Shown here in pieces: positions 43,106 to 50,647 of a stretch of 50,647 bases of DNA. Position numbers and translations under genes: made by a program. Source of the DNA: Saccharopolyspora elongata (GTDB lineage Bacteria > Actinomycetota > Actinomycetes > Mycobacteriales > Pseudonocardiaceae); NCBI RefSeq assembly GCF_004348985.1, contig NZ_SMKW01000070.1, positions 1 through 50,647 of the forward strand, in the 5' to 3' direction. Within the stretch, counting starts at the first letter, position 1; the number at the start of each line of letters is the position of its first letter. The notes beneath the pieces are model-generated. The model saw only the letters and a list, made by a program, of their open reading frames with translations, was not told where the DNA came from and did no database searches.

Positions 43106-43656
43106 GTTGATCGCCTCCACTGGGCATTGCCATTCTGTCAGCGTCAGTCTGGGACGTGACGTGCGAGCCGCCGATGTGGGAGTCGAGTGCGGATACGCGG
43201 CCTTTGCCGGCTCACGCCGTGTCCAGATCAGATCTCGATGTCTTCCACCTAACAGGCTCGTGACCTCGAAGCTACGCAGCGAGCGCGCGCTTCGCGATAC
43301 TTCAGGGCATACGTGCACTTTCGGGCTGGACAAGTTGACCCAGTTCACAGTTCGACGCTTCCACCCGTGCGGCTTCTGCGGGTGTCGTCTCCGCGCCCGG
43401 ATGCTTTGGCGGGCGCGCGGCGCACCAAGGATGCTGCGTGATGGTGTACCAGGTTGCTCGCGGGAATCGCTCGTCCGCGGTGCCTCCGCGCCCCATCAGG
43501 GTTGCCCGTAAGTCCCGTCCTTGCAACGAATTCTTGACCGGTAGCTACCCAGGGGTCAGCATTGCTCTTCATTCGCCAAGAGCGGAACAAGCGTGAGGAT
43601 CGGCCGCGCGTCATATTCGCGTGTGACGAAACGACACCGGAAACGAGTTGGATCGA
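43106..43656. other. Intergenic region before the permease
   Basis: About 550 bp between divergent genes without a recognised coding region. It must contain both promoters. A TTGACC near 43537 is a possible -35 element, but no convincing -10 follows. No strong hairpin was found. Confidence 0.4.
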
Positions 43657-45111
43657 GTGACTGACCGAACCGTGCGTGATGAAGGCCGACCAGAGCTGCG
43701 AGAGCATGTCGATGTCGGCGACATGGGATACAGCAAGTCCTTGAAAGCCAGGCACATCAACATGATCGCGATCGGGGGCGCGATCGGCACCGGGCTTTTC
43801 CTTGGCGCGGGCGGGCGACTGGCGCAGGCCGGTCCTGCATTGGCCATCGCGTATGCCGTCTGTGGTGTGTTCGCCTTCTTCGTAGTGCGGGCTCTGGGGG
43901 AGCTGATCCTGTACCGGCCGTCGTCCGGCGCATTCGTTTCCTATGCGCGGGAATTCATGGGCGAAAAGGGCGCTTTCGTCGCTGGGTGGATGTACTTCCT
44001 GAACTGGGCCACCACCGGTATTGCCGACATCACCGCGATTTCGCTGTACGCGCACTACTGGAGCCTGTTCACCCCGGTTCCGCAGTGGGTGCTGGCGCTG
44101 GCGGCGCTGGTGATCGTGCTTGCGCTGAACCTGGTCTCGGTGAAGCTCTTCGGCGAGATGGAGTTCTGGTTCGCGATCATCAAGGTCGGCGCGCTGGTCG
44201 TCTTCATGGCCGTCGGAATCGGCCTGCTGGCCGTGGCGCATCCGATCGACGGCACCGTCCCCGGGCCGCAGTTGATCTTCGACAATGGCGGTGTGCTGCC
44301 CAACGGCCTGGTGCCCTTGATCCTCGTAGTCCAAGGAATCGTCTTCGCCTATGCCGCCATCGAGCTGGTCGGCGTGGCCGCGGGGGAGACGAAGGACCCC
44401 GAGAAGATCATGCCCAAGGCGATCAACTCGATCATGTGGCGGATCGGCATCTTCTACGTCGGATCGGTCATCCTGCTTTCGATGTTGCTGCCGTGGGACG
44501 CTTACCAGAAGGGCGAAAGCCCGTTCGTCACGGTCCTGTCCCACCTCGGAGTCCCCGCGGTCGGTGACGTGATGAACCTGGTTGTTCTCACCGCTGCGAT
44601 GTCCAGCCTTAACTCGGGGCTTTACTCGACCGGTCGCATCCTGCGGTCGATGGCGGCCTCCGGTTCCGCCCCGAAGTTCACTGGCCTGATGAACCGCAGC
44701 CAGGTTCCTTATGGCGGAATCCTGCTCACCGGCGCGGTCTGCGTGCTCGGTGTGGGGCTGAACTACGTTGTCCCCGCCGCAGCCTTCGAGATCGTGCTGA
44801 ACTTCGCCGCGATCGCGATCATCACCACCTGGGGCATGATCATGCTGTGCCACCTTCTCTTCGTGCGCAAGGCGAAGACCGGCGCGGTATCTCGACCGAC
44901 CTACCGCCTGCCCGGCTCGCCGATCACTCAGCTCGTGACGATCGCGTTCCTGTTGTCCGTCGCGGTTCTGATGTGGTTCGACGTGCCGGCGGGGCGGGTG
45001 ACGCTGCTGTGCGTCCCGGTGCTTGTGGCAGCCCTGGTGATCGGCTGGTTCTGCGTCCGCAAGCGGGTGGATGCGGCACAGGTTCTGGGGGAAACCGACG
45101 AGAATCATTAG
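43657..45111 (+). CDS. Amino acid permease (APC superfamily, AAT family)
   Basis: A 484-aa membrane transporter with 12 predicted helices. The AAT signature is at the start: SLKARHINMIAIGGAIGTGL followed by FLGAGGRL, with GELILYRPSSGAFVSYAREF in helix 3. It imports an amino acid by proton symport; the family includes asparagine, GABA and aromatic permeases, and specificity cannot be read. The start is uncertain between TTG 43648 and GTG 43657, and no strong ribosome binding site decides it. Monocistronic. Confidence 0.92.
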   Translation: MTDRTVRDEGRPELREHVDVGDMGYSKSLKARHINMIAIGGAIGTGLFLGAGGRLAQAGPALAIAYAVCGVFAFFVVRALGELILYRPSSGAFVSYAREFMGEKGAFVAGWMYFLNWATTGIADITAISLYAHYWSLFTPVPQWVLALAALVIVLALNLVSVKLFGEMEFWFAIIKVGALVVFMAVGIGLLAVAHPIDGTVPGPQLIFDNGGVLPNGLVPLILVVQGIVFAYAAIELVGVAAGETKDPEKIMPKAINSIMWRIGIFYVGSVILLSMLLPWDAYQKGESPFVTVLSHLGVPAVGDVMNLVVLTAAMSSLNSGLYSTGRILRSMAASGSAPKFTGLMNRSQVPYGGILLTGAVCVLGVGLNYVVPAAAFEIVLNFAAIAIITTWGMIMLCHLLFVRKAKTGAVSRPTYRLPGSPITQLVTIAFLLSVAVLMWFDVPAGRVTLLCVPVLVAALVIGWFCVRKRVDAAQVLGETDENH

Positions 45112-45342
45112 TCGGGTTTCCGCTAGATTGCTGGCGGCTCCTTACCGCGCATAGGGGCACCGGCACGGGACGCGATCACGGGCAATTCAAGACTGCTCGT
45201 GATCGCGTTCTCGTTTTTGGTCAGCGGGATTGTGGTGGATGTCGCGCTGCGGCCTTTGTTTTCTGCGCCGGAGGGAGCTATACTTCGGATGTATTTGTTG
45301 GCGGTGCGGAAGCGTGCACTAGCGGTTTGCGAGGCTGAAGCG

Positions 45343-45753
45343 GTGGAAACGGGTAAGATCGTTAAGTACGACGAGACCAGAGGGTTCGGTTTTATCGCGC
45401 CGGATTCCGGTGGCGAGGACGTATTCCTGCATGCGTCCATTCTGGACGAGGAGCTCAAGCAGAACCTCCGCGGCGGTATGCGGGTCGGGTTCGAGGCGAT
45501 GCCCGGCACTCAGGGCACCAAGGCAGTGGCTGTGCACCCGCTCGGCGCGGCTTCGCAGGCGGCGGAGGTCGCAGACGAAACCCGCAGCGGTGACGATGAT
45601 GAGCTGTGCGACGTCCTGCCGGTGGCCGAGTTCTCCCAGCAGATCACAGATGTGCTGATCGAGACCGCGCCCAGCCTGACGGGTGGGCAGATCCTCCAAG
45701 TGCGCAAGCGGCTCGTGGCATTCGCGCAGAGCAACGGCTGGGTGGAAGCCTGA
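45343..45753 (+). CDS. Cold-shock-domain protein with C-terminal extension
   Basis: A 136-aa RNA/DNA-binding protein. Residues 1-65 form a cold-shock domain with RNP1 GFGFIAP and RNP2 DVFLHAS. Residues about 85-136 are an acidic linker and a helical domain (FSQQITDVLIETAPSLTGGQ), about twice the length of CspA. This longer type recurs in actinomycetes. The GTG at 45343 follows GAGG by 8 nt and matches the usual METGKIVKYDE start. Two strong hairpins follow the gene. Confidence 0.9.
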   Translation: METGKIVKYDETRGFGFIAPDSGGEDVFLHASILDEELKQNLRGGMRVGFEAMPGTQGTKAVAVHPLGAASQAAEVADETRSGDDDELCDVLPVAEFSQQITDVLIETAPSLTGGQILQVRKRLVAFAQSNGWVEA

Positions 45754-45770
45754 CGGCGCGTTGAGAAGTT

Positions 45771-45815
45771 CGGCATGCCCGGTCAGGACGCAAAGCGTCC
45801 CGACCGGGCATGCCG
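45771..45815. terminator. Long hairpin after the cold-shock gene
   Basis: The arms GGCATGCCCGGTC and GACCGGGCATGCC, with inner arms GGACGC and GCGTCC around an AAA loop, make a stem of about 20 bp with one bulge. It lies 18 nt after the stop codon and is a very strong terminator candidate. Confidence 0.85.
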
Positions 45816-45833
45816 CGTTGAGCAAAGCGTCGC

Positions 45834-45875
45834 GACGGCTTGCCGGGGCACTTTCGGTGCTCCGGCAAGCCCGTC
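45834..45875. terminator. Second long hairpin, convergent side
   Basis: GACGGCTTGCCGGGGCAC and GGTGCTCCGGCAAGCCCGTC pair as a stem of about 18 bp with mismatches. It lies 20 nt beyond the stop of the minus-strand thioesterase fragment, so each convergent gene has its own hairpin. Confidence 0.8.
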
Positions 45876-45895
45876 ACCTGCGATCCGGGGAGGAT

Positions 45896-46140
45896 TCAGG
45901 GCACGGGTTCGATGGTATGCGTGCGGTCGGCGGAGCTTCTCTCGCGCTGAAGGGGCACGGCTGTCCGAAGTTCCTCGGCTGTGTGGCCGATTCCAAGTTC
46001 GGATACAAGCCGGGCGACCAGGGCTTCTTGTTCGGTGAGGTAGAAATGCCCGCCGGTGAAGCCTCGGTAGGAATACGTGCCTACCGCTAACTCATTCCAG
46101 GCCGAAGCATCGTCCAAGGTCGTGAGCACGTCGCTGGGCT
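45896..46140 (-). pseudogene. Type II thioesterase, C-terminal fragment
   Basis: The frame reads DDASAWNELAVGTYSYRGFT and GGHFYLTEQEALVARLVSEL, the C-terminus of NRPS/PKS editing thioesterases (the His of GGHFYL is catalytic). The region with the GxSxG nucleophile is gone. Its 5' side is replaced by IS3 DNA at about 46150-46283. It suggests that a PKS or NRPS cluster once lay here. Confidence 0.8.
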
Positions 46141-46193
46141 TCCCCCGTGGGTGTGGACACTCTGATACTGGATCTTGAGGTCCAGGGGAAGGA

Positions 46194-46283
46194 GTGTCCC
46201 GGTTGGGACGGCCATCGAAGTTCAGCGACGAGTTCAAGCGTGACGCGGTGGAGCTGGTGCGTTCCACCGGTCGTCCGGTGCCG
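46194..46283 (+). pseudogene. IS3-family OrfA fragment
   Basis: A GTG at 46194 gives SRLGRPSKFSDEFKRDAVEL and VRSTGRPV, the helix-turn-helix N-terminus of IS3 OrfA. Homology ends at about 46283, ten bases before the panB stop codon. The preceding 40 bp look like an IS3 left end. It is an insertion scar between the thioesterase tail and panB. Confidence 0.8.
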
Positions 46284-46292
46284 GGCGCTGCG

Positions 46293-47255
46293 TTATTGCT
46301 GGCCGTTGACCGCGTGGCTGACGGCCTCGACAGGGCGCCTGGAGCTCGAGTTCGCCTGCACGGGAACCGACAGCTCCGTGTCGGCGATGAACTGGTCCAG
46401 TTCCTCCTGCTTGATGCCGTAGCAATGCTCCGGCGCGGGGAAGGCACTGCGGCGGACTTCGTCGGCGTACTCGCTCACCGCATCGATCATCGCGGACCGC
46501 ATGTTGGCCCACCGCTTGGCGAACTTGGGCTGGAAGCCGTCGAAGATGCCCAGCAAGTCGTGGTAGACGAGCACTTGGCCGTCGGTGTCCGGACCCGCAC
46601 CAATCCCGATCACCGGTATCTTCATGTGCGGCATGATGGCCTTGGTGACTTTGGCCGGAACCGCTTCGAAGACGATGGAGAAGCAACCAGCGGCTTGGAG
46701 ACGTAGGGCATCGTCCAGCACCGACCGTGCTCGTTCGGCGGTGACGCCCTGGGCGCGGAACCCGCCCAGGGCCGTCGCGGTTTGCGGGGTCAGCCCGATG
46801 TGGCCCATGACCGGGATGCCGGCGCGGACGATCGCCCTCGCCCGCTCCGCCGACTCGCCGCCGCCCTCGAGCTTGACGACGTCGCAGCCGCCTTCCTTGA
46901 CGAATCGAATCGCGGTGCTCACCGCCTGCTCGTTGGACACCTCGTAGGAACCGAAAGGCAGGTCGCCGACCAGCAGCGGGGTTTTCAGACCTCTGCGAAC
47001 CGCCGCGGTCAGCATGATCATCTCTTCGATCGAGACCGGAACCGTCGTGGGATAGCCGAGCACGGTCATGGCGGCCGAATCGCCGACGAGGACCATGTCG
47101 ACGCCAGCGGAATCGACCACCTGGGCGCTCGGGTAGTCGTAGGCCGTGATCATTACGATCCGTTCACCGCGGTGGCGTAGGTCGGCCAGCGCGTTCACCG
47201 TGACGGGTTTGCGGCTGGCTCCGGACTTGCCTTCAGGCTGGGGGTACGTGGACAT
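46293..47255 (-). CDS. panB: 3-methyl-2-oxobutanoate hydroxymethyltransferase
   Basis: A 320-aa enzyme transferring a hydroxymethyl group from methylene-tetrahydrofolate to 2-oxoisovalerate to give ketopantoate, the first step of pantothenate synthesis. Family motifs: MITAYDYPSAQVVDSAGVD, LVGDSAAMTVLGYPTT (metal-binding Asp), VKLEGG, GHIGLTPQ and VIGIGAGPDTDGQVLV. Extra residues at both ends (MSTYPQPEGKSGASRK and a C-terminal tail) are common in actinomycetes. The ATG follows AGGAGAG. The next gene upstream is a DUF2520 gene, 43 nt away. Confidence 0.95.
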   Translation of the reverse strand: MSTYPQPEGKSGASRKPVTVNALADLRHRGERIVMITAYDYPSAQVVDSAGVDMVLVGDSAAMTVLGYPTTVPVSIEEMIMLTAAVRRGLKTPLLVGDLPFGSYEVSNEQAVSTAIRFVKEGGCDVVKLEGGGESAERARAIVRAGIPVMGHIGLTPQTATALGGFRAQGVTAERARSVLDDALRLQAAGCFSIVFEAVPAKVTKAIMPHMKIPVIGIGAGPDTDGQVLVYHDLLGIFDGFQPKFAKRWANMRSAMIDAVSEYADEVRRSAFPAPEHCYGIKQEELDQFIADTELSVPVQANSSSRRPVEAVSHAVNGQQ

Positions 47256-47298
47256 CGCTATACTCTCCTAGTCGTTTTCCCGGCACGCTGGCCCGGAC

Positions 47299-48066
47299 TC
47301 ATTTCTGCGCTGTCCGATTGAATGCCAAGTCTCTGGTTGCCTCGACGAGCGCGTCGAACAAGAACAGCGATTGCGGGCAGCGCTGTCCAACCGCGAATCG
47401 CTGGAGCGCCACGGTTTCCTCGTCGCCGCGAGCGATGGGCCCCGTCAACGCACGCGAGGCGCCGAGTTCCCCCCAGTTCCGAAAAGCCGTTTCCACCAAC
47501 GGAAGGAATGCCCCGCGATCCACTCCCGCGGTAGCGGCCATGTCCTCGGCCAGGCCCAGCACCGTGACGAGGAAATTCGCGGCGACCGATGCCGCAGCGT
47601 GGTAGGCGGCGCGGTCGCCCTCCGCGACCGCGATAGGGCGCATGCCCAGGCTCATGGCCAACTTTCGTCCCACTTCTGATCCCCGCTGGGTAGTACCGGC
47701 GATCGCTGCAGCGCAACCGTCGAAGCTGGCAGGCGCGGCTCGTGTGATCGTCATCAGTGGATGCAGGGAGAATCCCTCGTGCTCACCCAGAACTCCGAGG
47801 CCGGTGGCGCCCGAGCAGTGTCCGACCACGGTTCCCAGGCGCAACCGTGCCGCGACATCTGCGATAGCACCGTCCGGAACGCAAAGCAGGACCACGGGGG
47901 CATTCCCGACATCCGGATCACGCCCCAACGGGCCGACGATCTCCGTTCCCGCGTCGCGCAACGAACGTGCCAACGCGGTGCCCATCCGTCCCTGGCCGAC
48001 GATTGCGACCGGGCCCTCCGGCAGATCTCGCGAGAGATGATCCATAGCCACCACCGAGTTCGTCAC
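47299..48066 (-). CDS. DUF2520/Rossmann-like oxidoreductase
   Basis: A 255-aa protein with an N-terminal NAD(P)-binding VAIVGQGRMGTALARSL (about 20-36) and a C-terminal helical DUF2520 domain (LHPLMTI, ASVAANFLVTVLGLAEDM). Members often sit beside panC/panD and resemble ketopantoate reductases, but the activity is unproven. The GTG at 48066 follows GGAGGGC. It is co-directional with panB, supporting a role in pantothenate synthesis. A decayed fragment of a second copy lies at 48956-49043. Confidence 0.85.
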   Translation of the reverse strand: MTNSVVAMDHLSRDLPEGPVAIVGQGRMGTALARSLRDAGTEIVGPLGRDPDVGNAPVVLLCVPDGAIADVAARLRLGTVVGHCSGATGLGVLGEHEGFSLHPLMTITRAAPASFDGCAAAIAGTTQRGSEVGRKLAMSLGMRPIAVAEGDRAAYHAAASVAANFLVTVLGLAEDMAATAGVDRGAFLPLVETAFRNWGELGASRALTGPIARGDEETVALQRFAVGQRCPQSLFLFDALVEATRDLAFNRTAQK

Positions 48067-48330
48067 GATCTTTGCCCTCCACGAGCCCGGCCCGCCAAAG
48101 GAAAGCTCCTGACGGTTACGCGTCGCGTTGAGGTGACCGCGTCCACCAGCTTCCCCATCAAGAACAATGCTGTTCCCTGACGGAACTTTGCCGAGATTGC
48201 CAGGTCTGGGAGTCCTCGTGCTTTAGGGCCCGCCGAGATTGAGACACTCCGGAATATGCCACTGCGCCTGGTAATCTGTCAGCGCCTCTTGCCCGTTCGT
48301 ACCGACGCGAGTGGCTAAAGAGGAAGGCGG

Positions 48331-48684
48331 CTATCGGACACGCCAGCCAACGGTGACAACGCGCACCGAGGAACGCGGGCTGCGCCTCGCGGAGGTCGAG
48401 GAACGCGAGCCGGAGCCCGGCGACTGGCCCATCCACATGTCGTTGTCGACGAGCCCTTCCCGGAAGATCGCTTTCATCCGGTCGATGGTCAGGTCCATGT
48501 ACTCTCGCAGGGGCAGATCGTCACGCAGTCGCGGATCGAACAACTCCTGCCGCAGCAGATCACGCATCGTCCGCCGGTAGGCGGAGGCGTCCTGTTCCAC
48601 GTCCAGGGCAGTCAACCGTTCCGCCTCCGTGGCATGAGCATGGGTTAAGAGATGTTGCCCTTTAGGGACTGCAGTTGCGGCCAT
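48331..48684 (-). pseudogene. Chimeric gene starting as a methyltransferase copy
   Basis: From the ATG at 48684 the first about 25 codons (MAATAVPKGQHLLTHAHATE, then AERLTAL) match the N-terminus of the methyltransferase at 25827 (PYGQVLFTHGHAAEAERLTA), with almost identical DNA over the last 28 bp. The SAM-binding part is absent. Instead there is an unrelated helical segment (MRDLLRQELFDPRLRDDLPL, REYMDLTIDRMKAIFREGLV) that I cannot assign, followed by a low-quality tail suggesting a frameshift near 48430. Probably a deletion product. Confidence 0.6.
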
Positions 48685-48955
48685 GTGATCGAAATCCTCT
48701 CGATTCGTGGGCATCGCGCATTTTCAAAGGGGACCGTGCCATTTGGGCAGGGTCCATCCAGCGGCTGTTCACCCACGGTGGCGGGAAAGCTGGGCCCAGC
48801 AAGACACACAGTTGGGCGGCCAAGAGGAACAAATCGGCACCAAAGCGCGCGAAAGCCCCTGAGTCAGCAGTCGCGATCGCTGTTCGGAAACGTAGTAGGG
48901 GCGTGATCCGGCCTCAAGGGTTCCGTGATCATCCAGTAAGGTGCATGGTTCGAAC

Positions 48956-49043
48956 TCATTTCTGTGTGCCCGGATTCGGCCAGGTCTCTTGTTGCTTCGA
49001 CCCGGGAGTCAAACGCTCCCAACAACTGCGGGCACCTGTCGCC
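48956..49043 (-). pseudogene. DUF2520 gene, C-terminal remnant
   Basis: The minus strand reads GDRCPQLLGAFDSRVEATRD LA, matching GQRCPQSLFLFDALVEATRD LA at the end of the DUF2520 protein at 47299. An indel then shifts the frame before a conserved stop region. Only about 25 codons survive. With the methyltransferase fragment at 48331 it shows that this interval was rearranged. The remainder of 48685-49222 holds nothing recognisable. Confidence 0.75.
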
Positions 49044-49222
49044 TTTGTCGCTCCCGCCTACAAGCGTCGTCGCGATCGGAGTAACGAAAATCTCCTACAT
49101 ATCTGCGCTTCTGTCACGCCTAGTTGCCCAAACGGTACATTCTTCGGTGTCCTAACGGGCACGCCACGCGACCTTGCTTCCAGACTTGCGCGAAAGTCAG
49201 TGGCCAAGTGGAAGGACGAGCA

Positions 49223-50170
49223 ATGGAACTCTTCGCGCAAGGGCTCTTCGCCCCGGAATGCCCGGTGATCTTGGACAACGGTGACGTCTTGGTGGTGGAG
49301 ATGCGGCGGGACCGCAGCGCCGTCACTCGTGTAGATGCGGAAACACGGGAACTGCACGCTATCACGCTGACCGGAGGGTTTCCCAACGGACTGCTTCGTG
49401 ATGCGCAAGGCAAGCTGTGGGTCGGCGAAGCGCACGAGCACGCGCTCATCCGCTACGACGCAGAGGGCAACGAGGAAGCACGCATTACGAATTGTGGGGA
49501 CGAGCTTTTCCGCTGGCCCAACGACCACGTCATCGGCCGTGACGGTGCGATCTACATGACCGACTCCGGCGCGTGGGAGCACGAAGTGCTCGACCCCGTG
49601 AAGATGACCCTCAAGCCTGGTTGGTCTGACTATCCGTTCGATGGCCGGGTGTACCGGATTGATCGGGCGACGTTGGACGTGACGCGGATCGACAACGGCA
49701 TTCGGTTCGCCAACGGTATTGCCTTCGACCGCCACGACCGGCTCTACGTGGCCGAGACCATTGGCGGGAATATCTACCGTTACGAGGTTTTCGGCACCAA
49801 TCCGCGGCGCGAGTTGTTCGGCAATGTTTGGGACGGTGTGGCGCCCGACGGTTTCATCGGCCCGGACGGCATGAAATTCGGTGCAGACGGGCGCCTTTAC
49901 TGCACGGTGATGGGTGCCGGGCACATCGTCGTCTTCGACGAGGCCGGCACGGTGGTGGAGCGTATCGAGACGAAGGGCAAGGCGCCGACGAACATCGCGT
50001 TCACCGAAGACGGACGGCACAAGATGTTCGTCACTGAGATCGCCAACGGCGCGATCGAGGTACATGACGTCCCGTGCGATGGTTTACCCATCTATCGGGA
50101 CTCGGTCGTCATCCCAGCTCAAAGGGACATCTCGCCCTATCGCCACCGGGCGGAGACCAGCTCCGTGTGA
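49223..50170 (+). CDS. SMP-30/gluconolactonase family protein
   Basis: A 315-aa six-bladed beta-propeller lactonase-like protein. Repeated blade motifs are visible (GFPNGLLRDAQGKLWVGEA, RWPNDHVIGRDGAIYMTDSG, RFANGIAFDRHDRLYVAET, IGPDGMKFGADGRLYCTVMG). The Asn of RWPNDH and the Asp of PDGMKF match metal ligands of the family. It would hydrolyse a sugar or aliphatic lactone. No signal peptide. The ATG at 49223 follows GGAAGGACGAG. Monocistronic, with no visible partner. Confidence 0.9.
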   Translation: MELFAQGLFAPECPVILDNGDVLVVEMRRDRSAVTRVDAETRELHAITLTGGFPNGLLRDAQGKLWVGEAHEHALIRYDAEGNEEARITNCGDELFRWPNDHVIGRDGAIYMTDSGAWEHEVLDPVKMTLKPGWSDYPFDGRVYRIDRATLDVTRIDNGIRFANGIAFDRHDRLYVAETIGGNIYRYEVFGTNPRRELFGNVWDGVAPDGFIGPDGMKFGADGRLYCTVMGAGHIVVFDEAGTVVERIETKGKAPTNIAFTEDGRHKMFVTEIANGAIEVHDVPCDGLPIYRDSVVIPAQRDISPYRHRAETSSV

Positions 50171-50303
50171 TCGGTGCTGGTGGTCCCGGGGAGCGGTCCG
50201 GTGTCGATCAGCTGCTGACGGCGCCAGTTGTCGATCGTCTGGACGCTGAAGCGGATTCGCGAGCGCGGAGGTGCAGAATGCGCAGGTTCGTTGACATCTC
50301 TAA

Positions 50304-50520
50304 GAGCCTGTTAGCGGAACTCGTTTTGCGTGGCGGTGCGGGTGGCGGAACCTCAGAAGCTCCCTGGACTGTGGGAGCTCCTTCTTATGTATGACCAATA
50401 CGCGGCGAAGGGGCTGTCCTCGCCAGGAAACGTCTGAGAACCCGCGGCGGTGCAAATTGCCAGGATGGGCCAAGCGGCTTCGCCGCTTCAAAGACAAAAC
50501 CGCCATTCGCCAACAGGCTC
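50304..50520. mobile_element. 217-bp MITE-like element
   Basis: GAGCCTGTTAGCG (50304-50316) and CGCCAACAGGCTC (50508-50520) are terminal inverted repeats with one mismatch. Both ends are flanked by TAA (50301-50303 and 50521-50523), a plausible 3-bp target duplication of the IS5 type. No transposase is inside; the interior holds a hairpin with AGCTCCC/GGGAGCT arms near 50358-50379. Likely a non-autonomous derivative of an IS5-family element. Confidence 0.75.
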
Positions 50521-50567
50521 TAAGAGTTCCTAACAGAATGATCACTTGTAGTGACTGGCATTCCCTG

Positions 50568-50647
50568 ATGGTTGATCATGATCGTGTGAAGAAGGGTGAG
50601 CAGCCGCCATGGATCGTGTCCGACGAGCTGTGGGAGCGAATCGAGCC
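50568..50647 (+). CDS. IS5-family transposase, N-terminus (cut by window end)
   Basis: From the ATG at 50568 (or the in-frame GTG at 50586) the frame reads MVDHDRVKKGEQPPWIVSDE LWERIEP, the characteristic beginning of IS5-family transposases of actinomycetes. Only 26 codons lie inside the window, so completeness cannot be judged. It lies 47 bp after the MITE-like element, which may use this or a related transposase. Confidence 0.8.
   Translation, partial: MVDHDRVKKGEQPPWIVSDELWERIE

Noticed and set aside
43345..45108. Minus-strand frame of nearly 590 codons opposite the amino acid permease
   Set aside because: His/Asp/Arg-rich translation typical of the antisense of a membrane protein; the permease signature on the plus strand is decisive.
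1..50647. tRNA, rRNA or CRISPR features
   Set aside because: No cloverleaf-like T-loop/anticodon set, no rRNA-like conserved blocks and no regularly spaced repeats were noticed; I could not run a covariance search.

Overview
The window is high-GC actinobacterial DNA: GTG and TTG starts are common and genes sit in tight, overlapping operons. An SsgA-like sporulation protein and a SARP-type regulator indicate a filamentous actinomycete. A short H-C-CxxC zinc protein of a type common in Pseudonocardiaceae fits that family (Saccharopolyspora/Actinopolyspora-like), but the genus is inference. This is an accessory region. It holds secondary-metabolism and acyl-CoA genes, several regulators, and many broken mobile elements and gene fragments.

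Left part (1-13.6 kb, mostly minus strand): a type III polyketide synthase and an O-methyltransferase form an operon (268-2435). Next come an IS5-like remnant and a truncated group II intron (2815-3800). An acyl-CoA operon follows: NodB-like deacetylase, acyl-CoA ligase, crotonase, AMP-dependent acyl ligase and SDR (9610 down to 3838), with a LuxR-type regulator upstream (9794-10408). A scrambled second copy of the deacetylase upstream region lies at 10751-10918, next to a broken ISAs1-like transposase. A PucR-type regulator and an MFS transporter pseudogene close this part.

Middle (13.6-25.8 kb): a group II intron maturase tail and a decayed ISL3 element precede a zinc alcohol dehydrogenase and an orphan MalK-type ATPase. 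Two tandem paralogous LuxR-type genes follow (17839-18456 and 19010-19627). A large SARP-ATPase-LuxR regulator lies on the other strand, then an SsgA-like gene. Fragments of the LuxR, small-protein and SsgA-like genes show that a regulatory cassette was duplicated and partly deleted here.

Biosynthetic core (25.8-37.6 kb): a methyltransferase, an SDR, a fatty acyl-AMP ligase that has lost most of its C-terminal domain, a two-domain flavin oxidase-thioesterase, and an unrecognised 370-aa protein lie on the plus strand. A convergent minus-strand operon encodes an acetolactate synthase with a fused ACT domain, a zinc alcohol dehydrogenase and a KAS III-like enzyme lacking the active-site Cys. I infer a small lipid or acyloin-type metabolite pathway, possibly decaying because the acyl-AMP ligase looks broken. 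No carrier protein gene was seen.

Right part (38-50.6 kb): fragments of a group II maturase, IS3 and IS701-type elements flank a TetR/amidohydrolase/esterase unit. Then come a zinc protein, an amino-acid permease, a cold-shock-domain protein with two strong hairpins, a type II thioesterase tail, panB, a DUF2520 gene, decayed partial copies of the DUF2520 and methyltransferase genes, an SMP-30 lactonase, a 217-bp MITE-like element and the start of an IS5-family transposase cut by the window end. No tRNA, rRNA or CRISPR array was seen.
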